Shown here: in pieces, positions 27,302 through 34,961 of the stretch | How the letters are laid out: the number at the start of each line of letters is the position of its first letter | Position numbering within the stretch: position 1 is the first letter of the stretch | Assembly (NCBI RefSeq): GCF_030403505.1 | Contig: NZ_JAUEMJ010000008.1 | Span: 124,001 to 188,000 of the forward strand | Source of the DNA: Glycomyces tritici | Lineage (GTDB): Bacteria; Actinomycetota; Actinomycetes; Mycobacteriales; Micromonosporaceae | Direction of reading: 5' to 3' | DNA: 64,000 bases | The notes under the pieces: generated by a model | Databases searched by the model: none | Told to the model about the DNA's origin: nothing | Seen by the model: the letters and a program-made list of their open reading frames with translations, nothing else | Position numbers and translations under genes: made by a program

Positions 27302-29242
27302 TCAGCTCAGGCCGTAGGCCGCGATGGTCTTCTGCACGACTTCGGTGCCTGCGGCATCGGTGGCGGTCATGCGGACCGAGACGTGCTTTGCGTCCGCAGG
27401 GTGGCAGAGGACGGCGGTGGCGGTGCCGGCGGCGAGGTCGGCGTCGAGTTCGACTGGGGCCCAGGTGTTCCCGTCGTAGGAGACTTCGAGTCCCATCGCC
27501 GCGGCCTCGAGCGCTTCGCCGTGGGCGTCGACCAGTTCGAGGGTGATCGGCTGCTCGCGGTTCGGCGTCGACCCGCCCACGACGTCCGGGGCGGTGAACG
27601 CCACGGCCGGGAGGACGAGTTCCCGCTCCGTTCCGGGTTCGACCGCGGCCGGGTCGAAGTCGAAGCTCCAGTCGATGAAGGACTTGAAGGCGTACGGCCC
27701 GCTCAACGGCTCGCGGGAGCCGCCGACGCTGAGGTCGTAGCGGCCGGCCTCGGCGAGGTCGAGGCCGAAGCCGTAGAGGGGGTCGATCCCGGAGACCGTG
27801 CCCACCCGCTGGCCGTCGCGGCGCAGTTCGACGTCGCCGTTGTAGCCGATGAGGTAGACCTGTTCGCCGTTGCCGCTGGCGCCCAAGGGAACGGACGCGT
27901 CAAGGGTGACGAGCCCCTCGGCATTGGCGACCACGGCGGCGGCGGTTGCGGCCGTCAGGGGGCCGCGCGGGAAGGTCCGCTCGGTCCTGCCCGGTGTGTG
28001 CACCGTGCCCTCGGTCTCCTCGGTGAAGCCGTCGATCACCTGCCCGGACTCGGGGTCGAAGACGCCGCCCGTGGTGTTGGTGCTCCAGGTGACGTCCGGC
28101 CCGGCGGTGTAGAGGTTCAGCCGCTCAGAGGGGAAGGGCGTGTCGACGTAGAGGCACATGTCGGCGCCGAGATCCTCGCGGGTGTGGTCGCCGCGGTCGC
28201 AGGTGCGGCCGTCGACGGCTTCGCCGAAGCCGGTGTACTCGGTCGCGACGGCCGCGAGCTTCTCGTCGTGCACCGCGTAGGCCGTGTCCGCGGGGAATCC
28301 GTCCGGCTCGGCGAACGCGAGGTTGTACTGGTAGGCCCCGGCGTCGTCCATCCCGGTGAGCGTGGGCTGATACCAGAATCCGAGGTCGTAGCCGGGGACG
28401 TCGACCTCGGGCATGAGGTAGAGGGCGGTGTCCCCGTTGCCGAAGGAGCCGTGGCCGACGCTGGCGCCGTCGGCCCGCGTGGCGACGACGTTCGTGACGT
28501 CATTGGCGATCTCGGCGCCGGGCCGTTCGACGTCGGCGGTGACGAGCGAGGCCGCGGCGCCGTCGAGGACGAGTTCCGCGGGCTCGTCGCCGATGGTCAC
28601 GTGGCCGATGCCGAAGACGTACTCGGTGAATGCGTCATTGGCGCCGTAGTTCCAGACAGCGTGCTGGAGGAGGTAGTCGCCGGGTTCGAGCGCGCCGGTG
28701 GCGGTGCCGTTCGCGTCGAGATCGAGTGTGCCGCTGTTGTCGTGGTCGGTGACGTCGTACCAGGCGACATAGCCGCCGTCGGGGGCGGCGCCGGTGTGGT
28801 CGCCGACGTGGACCGTGAGGTTCGGGTCCTCCGGCTCGCCGTCGGCCAGCGCCAGGGAGGCGTAGGAGGAGAGGTCGCGCTCGGCGACGGCGGCGGCGTC
28901 GGTGCGGCCGTGCTCGATGAGGTCGGTGACGTTGTAGCGGCGGGCGTCCTCGGTGCCCGCGAGGAGGTCGCCGGCCATGTCACTGGGCATGACGATGGTG
29001 CCGGTGCCGTCGGCGGCAGGGAGCGTGGTGAAGCCGATGTGCTCGCGGCCGGCCGCGGGCGCGAGCCCGAGGGCGCCGCCGGGCAGCAGCCGCACCTGGT
29101 CACCGGTGGGCAGGGTGACGGTGTCGAGATCCGGTGCGGGGAGCGCGGATTGCCGGGGTTCGGCGGCCGCGCCCCCGGCGGCGAGCACGCCGCAGAGGGC
29201 GGCCGCCGCGGCCGTGGAGGCCAGGGCCTTTCGTCGCAACAT
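27302..29242 (-). CDS. Large secreted protein resembling the flanking regions of actinobacterial S8 peptidases, without the protease domain
   Basis: 646 residues with a Sec signal (MLRRKALASTAAAAALCGVL, cut near AAA-EP). The N-terminal region (VTLPTGDQVRLLPGG, PSDMAGDLLAGTEDARRYNV, TDLIEHG) is of the kind found before subtilisin domains in actinomycete secreted S8 proteases, and the later beta-rich region resembles their C-terminal part. No Asp/His/Ser subtilase motifs (no GTSMA-like loop) are seen between them. It may be a degenerate protease, a prodomain-like inhibitor or a cell-surface adhesin. GAAGGAC precedes the ATG. Expression is from the region 29243-29519, in which no clear promoter was recognised. 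Confidence 0.7.
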   Translation of the reverse strand: MLRRKALASTAAAAALCGVLAAGGAAAEPRQSALPAPDLDTVTLPTGDQVRLLPGGALGLAPAAGREHIGFTTLPAADGTGTIVMPSDMAGDLLAGTEDARRYNVTDLIEHGRTDAAAVAERDLSSYASLALADGEPEDPNLTVHVGDHTGAAPDGGYVAWYDVTDHDNSGTLDLDANGTATGALEPGDYLLQHAVWNYGANDAFTEYVFGIGHVTIGDEPAELVLDGAAASLVTADVERPGAEIANDVTNVVATRADGASVGHGSFGNGDTALYLMPEVDVPGYDLGFWYQPTLTGMDDAGAYQYNLAFAEPDGFPADTAYAVHDEKLAAVATEYTGFGEAVDGRTCDRGDHTREDLGADMCLYVDTPFPSERLNLYTAGPDVTWSTNTTGGVFDPESGQVIDGFTEETEGTVHTPGRTERTFPRGPLTAATAAAVVANAEGLVTLDASVPLGASGNGEQVYLIGYNGDVELRRDGQRVGTVSGIDPLYGFGLDLAEAGRYDLSVGGSREPLSGPYAFKSFIDWSFDFDPAAVEPGTERELVLPAVAFTAPDVVGGSTPNREQPITLELVDAHGEALEAAAMGLEVSYDGNTWAPVELDADLAAGTATAVLCHPADAKHVSVRMTATDAAGTEVVQKTIAAYGLS

Positions 29243-29519
29243 GACGGGTCCTTCGTGTCGGAAATGGACGGAACGGGTATGCCGTCCACTTTCCAGACGA
29301 AGGGGCTCGCCGCAAATGTTGCATACGGAGTATGTGTCGGTCGTCACAGCGCTTGCGTGCGACGGCGGAGAACGTGTGAGGTCAGTCGAGATGCACTGCG
29401 GCCCAGGCTTTCAGCTTGGGCTCGAATGCCGGGCACGCCGATGCGGCCGGACCGCAGACCGGTTCGCGGCGCTCGCAAGTGGAGGAGCGCCGCGGTCCGA
29501 CGCGTCGGGACTCGTCCGG

Positions 29520-29888
29520 TCAGCGGTGCGTGACCCGGTGGAGGACGGCCTTGCTCCGCTCGGGCAGCTCGCCGGCCGCGGACATGATCGCGTCGCGCGC
29601 GTCCTCGAGGTGCTCCACGGCCTTGCGGTACCCGCTGGCGGACTTGTGCCGGTCGTAGGCGATCTTGGCGCCGACCACCGCGGCCGCGGCGATGCCGGCC
29701 ACCGCGAGGATCATGACGATCCGCCCGGTCCTGCTCCCGGACTCGGTCACCAGCGCTTCCTCGTCGTCGTACGGCTCGTTCTCGTACATCTCGACGCTGT
29801 CGCGCCCGGCGATGTCCGACAAGCGCAGGGCGTCGGTCTCGACTCCCGGTTCGGCGTTCGGTCTGGTCGGATCCTGATGCGATTTCAT
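29520..29888 (-). CDS. Small single-span membrane protein of unknown function
   Basis: 122 residues: an acidic N-terminus (about 1-52), one transmembrane helix (GRIVMILAVAGIAAAAVVGAKI), and a charged amphipathic C-terminal helix of about 45 residues (YRKAVEHLEDARDAIMSAAG). GGAGGA lies eight bases before the ATG. Divergent, across 273 bp, from a pair of four-span membrane proteins; a weak stem CCTTGG/CCAAGG lies near 30003-30022 and nothing else was recognised in the gap. Function unknown. Confidence 0.7.
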   Translation of the reverse strand: MKSHQDPTRPNAEPGVETDALRLSDIAGRDSVEMYENEPYDDEEALVTESGSRTGRIVMILAVAGIAAAAVVGAKIAYDRHKSASGYRKAVEHLEDARDAIMSAAGELPERSKAVLHRVTHR

Positions 29889-30161
29889 GGTCAAATCCTC
29901 CCACGGGTCGGCCTGCGGGAGTTCCCTCTTGCGTCGATCGAAAACCTCGGGTCTTCCAGTCCCGCACGGGACGACGCGGCGCACCGAAGCGGCGCGGCGG
30001 CCCCTTGGCGTTCGGCCCCAAGGAGGTACGCCGACGCGAGGCCCTACCTCCGGCGATGTAGTCCGATTGACGACTCCCGGCCGATGCCCGGTCGCGAACG
30101 CGGGCGGCAGACTCCACCGCATGCGGCGACGGGCCGCGGTCGGGCGTGAGGAGTGTTCGCG

Positions 30162-30578
30162 GTGAAGCTGTTCTTCCTGGGGTGGACGCGGTTCGTCGTC
30201 GTCCTCCTCGTACTCCAGGTCGGCCTCGCCGGATGGGGGGCCGTCTCGGGAGGCGGGGAGCGCGTCATGCGGTTCATCGCCCACGCCGGCAACGGCGGCA
30301 TGCTCATCTTCTGGCTCATGCTCTCCGTCGTCTTCGCCCTCATCGCCCGGCCCGGCTGGCGGACGGTGCTGCTGACCGCCTTGTCCGCCTTCATGATCAT
30401 GATGCAGGGCGCGTTCGCGTACGGCTTCGGCACCGACGGCGTCAACGGGGGCATCGGCATCGCCCTCCACGCCCTCAACGGCCTCGGCATCCTCACTCTG
30501 CAACTGGTCGTCGCCCGCCGGGCCAAGCAGGCGGTCGACGCGAAACGCGCCCTGAAAGCGGAAGGAAGCCCGGCATGA
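30162..30578 (+). CDS. DUF6220-like four-span membrane protein
   Basis: 138 residues starting at GTG, chosen because GTGAGGAG lies eight bases upstream. Four hydrophobic segments (FVVVLLVLQVGLAGWGAV, GGMLIFWLMLSVVFALI, VLLTALSAFMIMMQGAFAY, ALHALNGLGILTLQLVVA). Membrane-embedded histidines occur in FIAHAGNGG and ALHALNG. The next gene is a paralogue and overlaps it by ATGA. The assignment to DUF6220 is from memory of the HALNG motif and is tentative. Function unknown. Confidence 0.7.
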   Translation: MKLFFLGWTRFVVVLLVLQVGLAGWGAVSGGGERVMRFIAHAGNGGMLIFWLMLSVVFALIARPGWRTVLLTALSAFMIMMQGAFAYGFGTDGVNGGIGIALHALNGLGILTLQLVVARRAKQAVDAKRALKAEGSPA

Positions 30579-30982
30579 GCCCTGCCTTCGCCAAGGTCCT
30601 GCGGATCTGGATGATGCTGCTGCTGGCGCTGCTGGTCGTCCAGTTCGCCTTGGCCGGCTTCGGAGTCGGCTACAGCGGAGCGCTCGACGACGGCTTCGAG
30701 ATGCACTTCCGCAACGGCAACGCCCTGCTGTGGCTCTATGCGGCCGCGGTCCTCCTCGCACTGGCGGCGCGGGCCGGGGCCCGGATCGTGTGGCTGACCG
30801 CGCTGGGGACCTTCCTCGTGCTGCTCCAGCACGGCATGGCCGTGGTCAACGTCCCTGGGACGCTCTGGGGCCAGTCGCTGTTCCTGGTCCACGCCCTCAA
30901 CGGTCTGGCCCTCATCTTCCTGACCCACCGGACCGGGGCCCTGCTGCGCAGGCAGCGCCGCGAGACGCAGCGCGTGTCGTAG
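30575..30982 (+). CDS. DUF6220-like four-span membrane protein (paralogue of upstream gene)
   Basis: 135 residues with the same topology and landmarks as the preceding protein (LLLALLVVQFALAGFGVG, a polar GFEMHFRNGNALLW segment, LLQHGMAVVNVPG and LVHALNGLALIFL). Translation is coupled through ATGA. The two products probably form a heteromer, by analogy with other tandem small membrane paralogues. It carries a basic C-terminal tail (RRQRRETQR). Role unknown. Confidence 0.7.
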   Translation: MSPAFAKVLRIWMMLLLALLVVQFALAGFGVGYSGALDDGFEMHFRNGNALLWLYAAAVLLALAARAGARIVWLTALGTFLVLLQHGMAVVNVPGTLWGQSLFLVHALNGLALIFLTHRTGALLRRQRRETQRVS

Positions 30983-31074
30983 CGGTCGCGCAATTTCCGG
31001 AAGCGCGTGCGGACGAAGCCTGGTGCGAAGACGATCAATCGACGAGCCGCAGTCCACGATCCAGGGAGCACACG

Positions 31075-31473
31075 ATGACCGAGTCCACCGCGACCGTCGC
31101 CCAGCTGTACATCGACGCCATGGCCTCCGACGAGCCCGGCGCGCTGCCCGCGCTGTTCGCCGACGACATCGTCTGGCACCAGCCGGGCGCCAACCGGTTC
31201 TCCGGCGTCAAGCACGGCAGCGGGGCCGTGGGGGCGATGATCGGCGCCATGATGGCCGTCAGCGGCGGCACGTTCGCGCTCCAGTCCACCGGCGCGCCCA
31301 TGGTCAACGGCGACCTCGCCGCGCTGCCGATCCGCTTCTCCGCCCGGCGCGAGGGCGCCGAGATGTCGATGGACGGCGTCGACCTGCTGCGCGTCCGGGA
31401 CGGCAGGGTCGCCGAAGCCTGGCTCTTCTCCGCCGACCAGGCCGCCGAAGACGCGTTCTGGGGCCAGGGCTAG
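31075..31473 (+). CDS. SnoaL-like (NTF2 fold) protein
   Basis: 132 residues of NTF2-like fold: helical start VAQLYIDAMASDEPGALPAL, then FADDIVWHQPGANRFSGVKHG, the hallmark of nuclear-transport-factor-2-like SnoaL proteins, and a C-terminal sheet (EMSMDGVDLLRVRDGRVAEAW). Such proteins are small isomerases, cyclases, or ligand-binding modules. AGGGAG lies eight bases before the ATG. It stands 92 bp after the DUF6220-like pair. Substrate unknown. Confidence 0.8.
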   Translation: MTESTATVAQLYIDAMASDEPGALPALFADDIVWHQPGANRFSGVKHGSGAVGAMIGAMMAVSGGTFALQSTGAPMVNGDLAALPIRFSARREGAEMSMDGVDLLRVRDGRVAEAWLFSADQAAEDAFWGQG

Positions 31474-31504
31474 CGATCCGCGACGCCGCGCCCTGGCCCA
31501 CGGG

Positions 31505-31996
31505 TCAGGGCCGCGGCGGGACCGGCTCGTCCGGCAGCGGCCGGAACGGGTCGACCCCGTACGGCACGCCGCTCTCCGGGCGCGTCGGATCGGGCGCGTA
31601 CGGGTCGGCGGCCTCGTCCCGTTCCGGCGGCACCGGGTCGGGGTCGTTCGGGTCGCCCGGGATCGGCTGCAGCGGATCGGACTCGTCCGGCAGCGGCTCG
31701 CGGGGCTCGCCGTCGTCGGGGACCGGCTGCAGCGGGTCGGCCTCGTCGGGGATCGGCTCGCCCGGGTCGCGCTCGCGCGCCGGACCCGTGTCCTCGGGGA
31801 CCTCGGCGGCCAGCTGCTGCTCGAGCGTCGCGCCCCGGCGCTGCTCCTCCGGCGTCATGCCCGGCTTGTCGGCCTCCTGGTAGCCCTCCGCGTCGAGGAT
31901 GGCGTCGGTGAGGCCCTCCTCGTTCGGCTGCTCGTCGTCGATGAAACCGAAAGTCTCGTGCTCTGCGGCATCGTAGGTCTGGTTGCCGTCGGTCAT
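31505..31996 (-). CDS. DUF5709-like protein from an internal start within the fusion
   Basis: An ATG at 31996 is preceded by AAAGGGGGGAACC, one of the strongest Shine-Dalgarno sequences in the window, and starts MTDGNQTYDAAEHETFGF, a natural beginning for a DUF5709 protein. This gives 163 residues. Such proteins are small, acidic and of unknown function in actinobacteria. Whether the cell makes the fusion, the short form or both cannot be decided from sequence. Confidence 0.6.
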   Translation of the reverse strand: MTDGNQTYDAAEHETFGFIDDEQPNEEGLTDAILDAEGYQEADKPGMTPEEQRRGATLEQQLAAEVPEDTGPARERDPGEPIPDEADPLQPVPDDGEPREPLPDESDPLQPIPGDPNDPDPVPPERDEAADPYAPDPTRPESGVPYGVDPFRPLPDEPVPPRP

Positions 31997-32974
31997 GGTT
32001 CCCCCCTTTCCAGGGACGGGGAAGTACCCCGCCCGGAGCCGAACATGCGCGCCCCGCCCCGCACTGTGGAGGAGCAGGGGTCCGGCCGCCGTCCGCTCCA
32101 GGAACGGCAGTGCGATGTCGGCGAGCTGGTCGGCGGCGGTGTAGACGGCGTCGTGCGGGCTCGAGGGGACGACCGCGAGTTCGCTGTGCGGCAGCAGCCG
32201 CGCGACCTGCTCGGCCCACGCCTGCGGGGTGACCGCCTCGTGCTCGCCGCGTGTGACGAGGACCGGCGCCTGCACCCCCGGGAGCTTGGTCTCGACCGGA
32301 TCGCGCAGCGCCAGGCGGAGGGTCCGCACCGCGCGGTACACCCCGGCGTCGGCGAGGTCGCGCAGGAGGATCGGCAGTTGCAGCGGGTCCTCGTGGGGGG
32401 TGCCGCGCAGCCACCGCAGCGCCTGCCGCGTCATGCTGCGGGCGCGGGGGTCCATGGTCGGGCCGACGAGGACCAGGCTCCGGACCAGGTCAGGGTGCCG
32501 GCACGCGAGGTCGACGACGATCTGCGTGCCGAAGGAGTTGGCGATGAGCACGGCCGGGGCGTTCCCGGTGGCCCGCATCCACTCGGCGAGCCAGTCCGCC
32601 AGCGCGGGGACGTCCAGCACGTTCCGGGGCCCCTCGCTGAGCCCGAATCCGGGCAGGTCGACCGCGCGCACGGGGTACCGGGGCGCGAGTTTCGCGGCCA
32701 GCGGCATCAGGTAGCGGTGCGACACGGCGAGGCCGTGGATCAGGACCAAGGGCGTTTCGCCCGGGGCGTCGTCCTTGGACGCCCGGTAGTGGAGGCGCCT
32801 GCCGCGCACGCTCGCCCAGCGGCTCTCGAAAGCGCCGTCCGCCTCGGGGGCGCGGGTCGCCACGGCGTACTTCGCGAGCATCGCGCGCCAGCGCCCCTGG
32901 TTCGCCGGTTCGGCACTCGAGGACCGGTCGTACGGTGCGGTCGAGCGCCGGGCCCGGTGTCGCTGTCGGTTCAC
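31505..32974 (-). CDS. Alpha/beta hydrolase fused in frame to a DUF5709-like domain
   Basis: 489 residues without interruption. Residues about 40-300 are an alpha/beta hydrolase (LVLIHGLAVSHRYLMPLAAK, VDLPGFGLSEG, nucleophile elbow IANSFGTQ, SSPHDAV as the likely His turn). A linker of about 35 residues (LLLHSAGRGAHVRLRAGYF) leads into a DUF5709-like segment (GLTDAILDAEGYQEADKPGM, EEQRRGATLEQQLAAEVPED) and an acidic proline-rich repeat tail (DPLQPVPDDG, DPLQPIPGDP). The linker looks like former intergenic DNA. A separate internal start is described in the next entry. The start at 32974 is provisional; ATG at 32881 is possible. Confidence 0.7.
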   Translation of the reverse strand: MNRQRHRARRSTAPYDRSSSAEPANQGRWRAMLAKYAVATRAPEADGAFESRWASVRGRRLHYRASKDDAPGETPLVLIHGLAVSHRYLMPLAAKLAPRYPVRAVDLPGFGLSEGPRNVLDVPALADWLAEWMRATGNAPAVLIANSFGTQIVVDLACRHPDLVRSLVLVGPTMDPRARSMTRQALRWLRGTPHEDPLQLPILLRDLADAGVYRAVRTLRLALRDPVETKLPGVQAPVLVTRGEHEAVTPQAWAEQVARLLPHSELAVVPSSPHDAVYTAADQLADIALPFLERTAAGPLLLHSAGRGAHVRLRAGYFPVPGKGGTMTDGNQTYDAAEHETFGFIDDEQPNEEGLTDAILDAEGYQEADKPGMTPEEQRRGATLEQQLAAEVPEDTGPARERDPGEPIPDEADPLQPVPDDGEPREPLPDESDPLQPIPGDPNDPDPVPPERDEAADPYAPDPTRPESGVPYGVDPFRPLPDEPVPPRP

Positions 32975-33084
32975 GCGGTGCGGTTACCCAGGGGAGGGAT
33001 CGGTTATGCCGCCCCGGGCCCGCGGCCCCGGCATGAACCCGTCGACGCAGGGTAACCGAATGGTGACCATGAAAGGGGTGCGCG

Positions 33085-33540
33085 ATGAGCGACATGCAAG
33101 GCGCTTCGGCCGCGAGGACGCCGCTGCGCACGACGACGATGCTCGTCTCGGCAGTGTTCCTGCTGGTGGGACTGCTCGGGTTCGTTCCGGGCATCACGTC
33201 CGACTTCAGCGAGATGACCTTCGCCGGACACCATTCTTCGGCGATGCTGTTCGGGGTCTTCGCGGTGTCGGTCCTGCACAATCTCGTCCACGTGCTGTTC
33301 GGGATCATCGGCTTCCTCTGCGCCGGCTCGCCCGGCCGCTCGGTGGCCTACCTACTCTACGGCGGCGCGATCTACCTGGTGCTGTGGTTGTACGGCCTCG
33401 TCATCGACCTCGAATCCACCGCCAACTTCGTGCCCGTCAACTCCGCCGACAACTGGCTGCACTTCGGCCTCGGGGCCGGCATGGTCGTGCTCGGCGCCGT
33501 GTTCGGGTCGAGCGCGAAGAGGTCCGCGCGGGCCGTGTAA
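33085..33540 (+). CDS. DUF4383-family membrane protein
   Basis: 151 residues with four transmembrane segments (TMLVSAVFLLVGLLGFVPG, LHNLVHVLFGIIGFLCAG, YLLYGGAIYLVLWLYGLV, LHFGLGAGMVVLGAVFG) and the family's NLVHVLFGIIG and DNWLHFGLGAGM motifs. AAAGGGG lies eight bases before the ATG. Actinobacterial DUF4383 proteins are common and uncharacterised. Its last 189 bases are overlapped by the 3' extension of the opposite monooxygenase gene. Confidence 0.85.
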   Translation: MSDMQGASAARTPLRTTTMLVSAVFLLVGLLGFVPGITSDFSEMTFAGHHSSAMLFGVFAVSVLHNLVHVLFGIIGFLCAGSPGRSVAYLLYGGAIYLVLWLYGLVIDLESTANFVPVNSADNWLHFGLGAGMVVLGAVFGSSAKRSARAV

Positions 33541-34263
33541 TCCGCTCTCCGCGGCTGCGGGGCCTTCGGGCTCCGCCGCGGGGACGATGTTCGACCGCCC
33601 TTCCCATGAGCCGTGCTCGGAGAGGGGGCGGAACCGCAGCGTGGTGAACTCGTGGTGGAAGTCCCGCCGGTCCCGCTCGGCCATCGCCTCGTGGTGGAGG
33701 CGGGCGGCGGCGCCGGTGCCGCGCCCGAAGACCATTCCGGTCATGGCGCGGGCGCTGGTCCAGACCGAGAACGTGCAGACCGTTCGGGCCGGTCGCATCG
33801 CCGCGAGCGCCAGCGTCGTCTCGGGGTGGTCCCGGACCTGGCGTTCGACGGGCCGGCCCCAGCGGATGAAGCGCGGCAGCTCGGGGAGGCGCATCCGCGC
33901 GACGGTCACCGCGACCACGGGCTCACCGGGATCGGTGCGCCCCGTCTCGGCGGGCAGGTGCGCCAGTTCCCGGACCGAGCCCCAGCGGCGCAGGTACTCG
34001 AGCCGCACATGCCAGCCGGCGTCGAGCGTCCGGCCGAAGCGGTCCTCGGCGAGGAAGGCTTCGAGCGCCGCCTCGTCGGCCCATTCGGCGAAGACGGCGA
34101 GGTGACGCAGCTGCATCCGGCTCGGGGACACCACGGGTGCGCCCAGTTTCATGCCGACGAGGACTTCGATGTGCTGCAGTCCGGGCGCCGAAGGCGGCCG
34201 CAGGAGCGCGCCGACGGCGCCGCGAACGGGCGCTTTGGCGAGGTGGAACGAGTGAAGGGCCAT
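33352..34263 (-). CDS. Spheroidene monooxygenase (CrtA)-like protein with antisense C-terminal extension
   Basis: 303 residues. Residues 1-240 form two ferredoxin-like halves with the CrtA-like motifs HLAVFAEWADEAALEAFLAE, TFSVWTSARAMTGMVFG, HHEAMAERDRRDFHHEFTTL and RFRP. CrtA-type proteins are haem-dependent carotenoid or related oxygenases; actinobacterial members often have no carotenoid context and their substrates are unknown, and no carotenoid gene is seen here. After about residue 241 the sequence is low-complexity (ESGLHGPRGPLRARPEHG) and is read antisense to the DUF4383 gene until a stop at 33352. The ATG at 34263 is preferred over the upstream TTG. Confidence 0.65.
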   Translation of the reverse strand: MALHSFHLAKAPVRGAVGALLRPPSAPGLQHIEVLVGMKLGAPVVSPSRMQLRHLAVFAEWADEAALEAFLAEDRFGRTLDAGWHVRLEYLRRWGSVRELAHLPAETGRTDPGEPVVAVTVARMRLPELPRFIRWGRPVERQVRDHPETTLALAAMRPARTVCTFSVWTSARAMTGMVFGRGTGAAARLHHEAMAERDRRDFHHEFTTLRFRPLSEHGSWEGRSNIVPAAEPEGPAAAESGLHGPRGPLRARPEHGAEHDHAGPEAEVQPVVGGVDGHEVGGGFEVDDEAVQPQHQVDRAAVE

Positions 34264-34517
34264 AGATGAGATCAAACCCGAGCGCGCTCCGGGCCGCTAC
34301 AGCGCGTCCCGATCCGGCCGCGCCGGGAGTCCCGAGGGCTTGGGGAGTTCGAAGCTGGAGCGCCGGTTCACCGTCAGGACCCTCCGGTTGCCAAGGCCCG
34401 CAGCACCGTCGCCGCACCAGGTCGGGCCGTCGGCCGTGCGGCTGCCGTGTGCGCATCCGCCGGGATGCCGGTGCGCAGCATCGTCGGCGGGGACCGGTCC
34501 GCACGTAGGATGGACCC

Positions 34518-34877
34518 ATGCCCGAACGCGAACCACCGGCTCCTGCAAACGGCTTGCACCACACCCCGCCCTCCAGTGAGCAGTTCGCCGCCGCCGCGAG
34601 CGTGTTCGCGCTCCTGGCCGACCAGACCCGCCTCCACCTGCTGTGGGTGCTCGCCGAAGGCGAAGCCGACGTCACCGCGCTCGCCGCCACCACCGGGGCC
34701 GCACGTACGGCGGTCAGCCAGCACCTGGCGAAGCTGCGCCTCGCCGGCCTCGTCCAGGCCCGCCGGGACGGCCGCCGCGCGGTCTACTCCCTGACCGATG
34801 GGCACCTGCGCCGCCTCGTGCTCGAAGCGCTCAGCCGCGCGGACCACCAGGTCACCGGCAAGCCCTGGCACGCCTGA
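34518..34877 (+). CDS. ArsR/SmtB-family regulator
   Basis: 119 residues with the ArsR winged helix (FALLADQTRLHLLWVLAEGE, LAATTGAARTAVSQHLAKLR, LVQARRDGRRAVYSL). No CxC is present; His residues at the C-terminus (DHQVTGKPWHA) and N-terminus (GLHHTPP) could bind nickel or cobalt as in NmtR-like members. TAGGAT ends six bases before the ATG with no Shine-Dalgarno, so the mRNA may be leaderless. The MFS gene follows after an 18-bp palindrome. A metal-efflux regulator is the best guess. Confidence 0.8.
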   Translation: MPEREPPAPANGLHHTPPSSEQFAAAASVFALLADQTRLHLLWVLAEGEADVTALAATTGAARTAVSQHLAKLRLAGLVQARRDGRRAVYSLTDGHLRRLVLEALSRADHQVTGKPWHA

Positions 34878-34895
34878 CCTCGCGAACTCTCAACG

Positions 34896-34913
34896 TGTGC
34901 GCACGTGCGCACA
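34896..34913. promoter_or_regulatory. Perfect 18-bp palindrome in the ArsR-MFS gap
   Basis: TGTGCGCACGTGCGCACA is its own reverse complement and is followed by ACATATATGG, where TATGGT (34916-34921) could be a -10 element for the MFS gene. It is in the place where an ArsR-type repressor would bind to control the exporter separately from its own gene. Confidence 0.6.
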
Positions 34914-34961
34914 TATATGGTACGGTCGGGGCGTCACCGTCCCCGAACCGAGGACATCGCC

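Noticed and set aside
29243..29347. N-terminal extension of the secreted protein with a CNIC motif
   Set aside because: It has one CxxC only, and the downstream ATG has a good Shine-Dalgarno and starts a normal signal peptide.
27254..29533. 759-codon plus-strand frame opposite the secreted protein
   Set aside because: Shadow frame of the minus-strand gene that has signal peptide and Shine-Dalgarno; composition G/V/D-rich.
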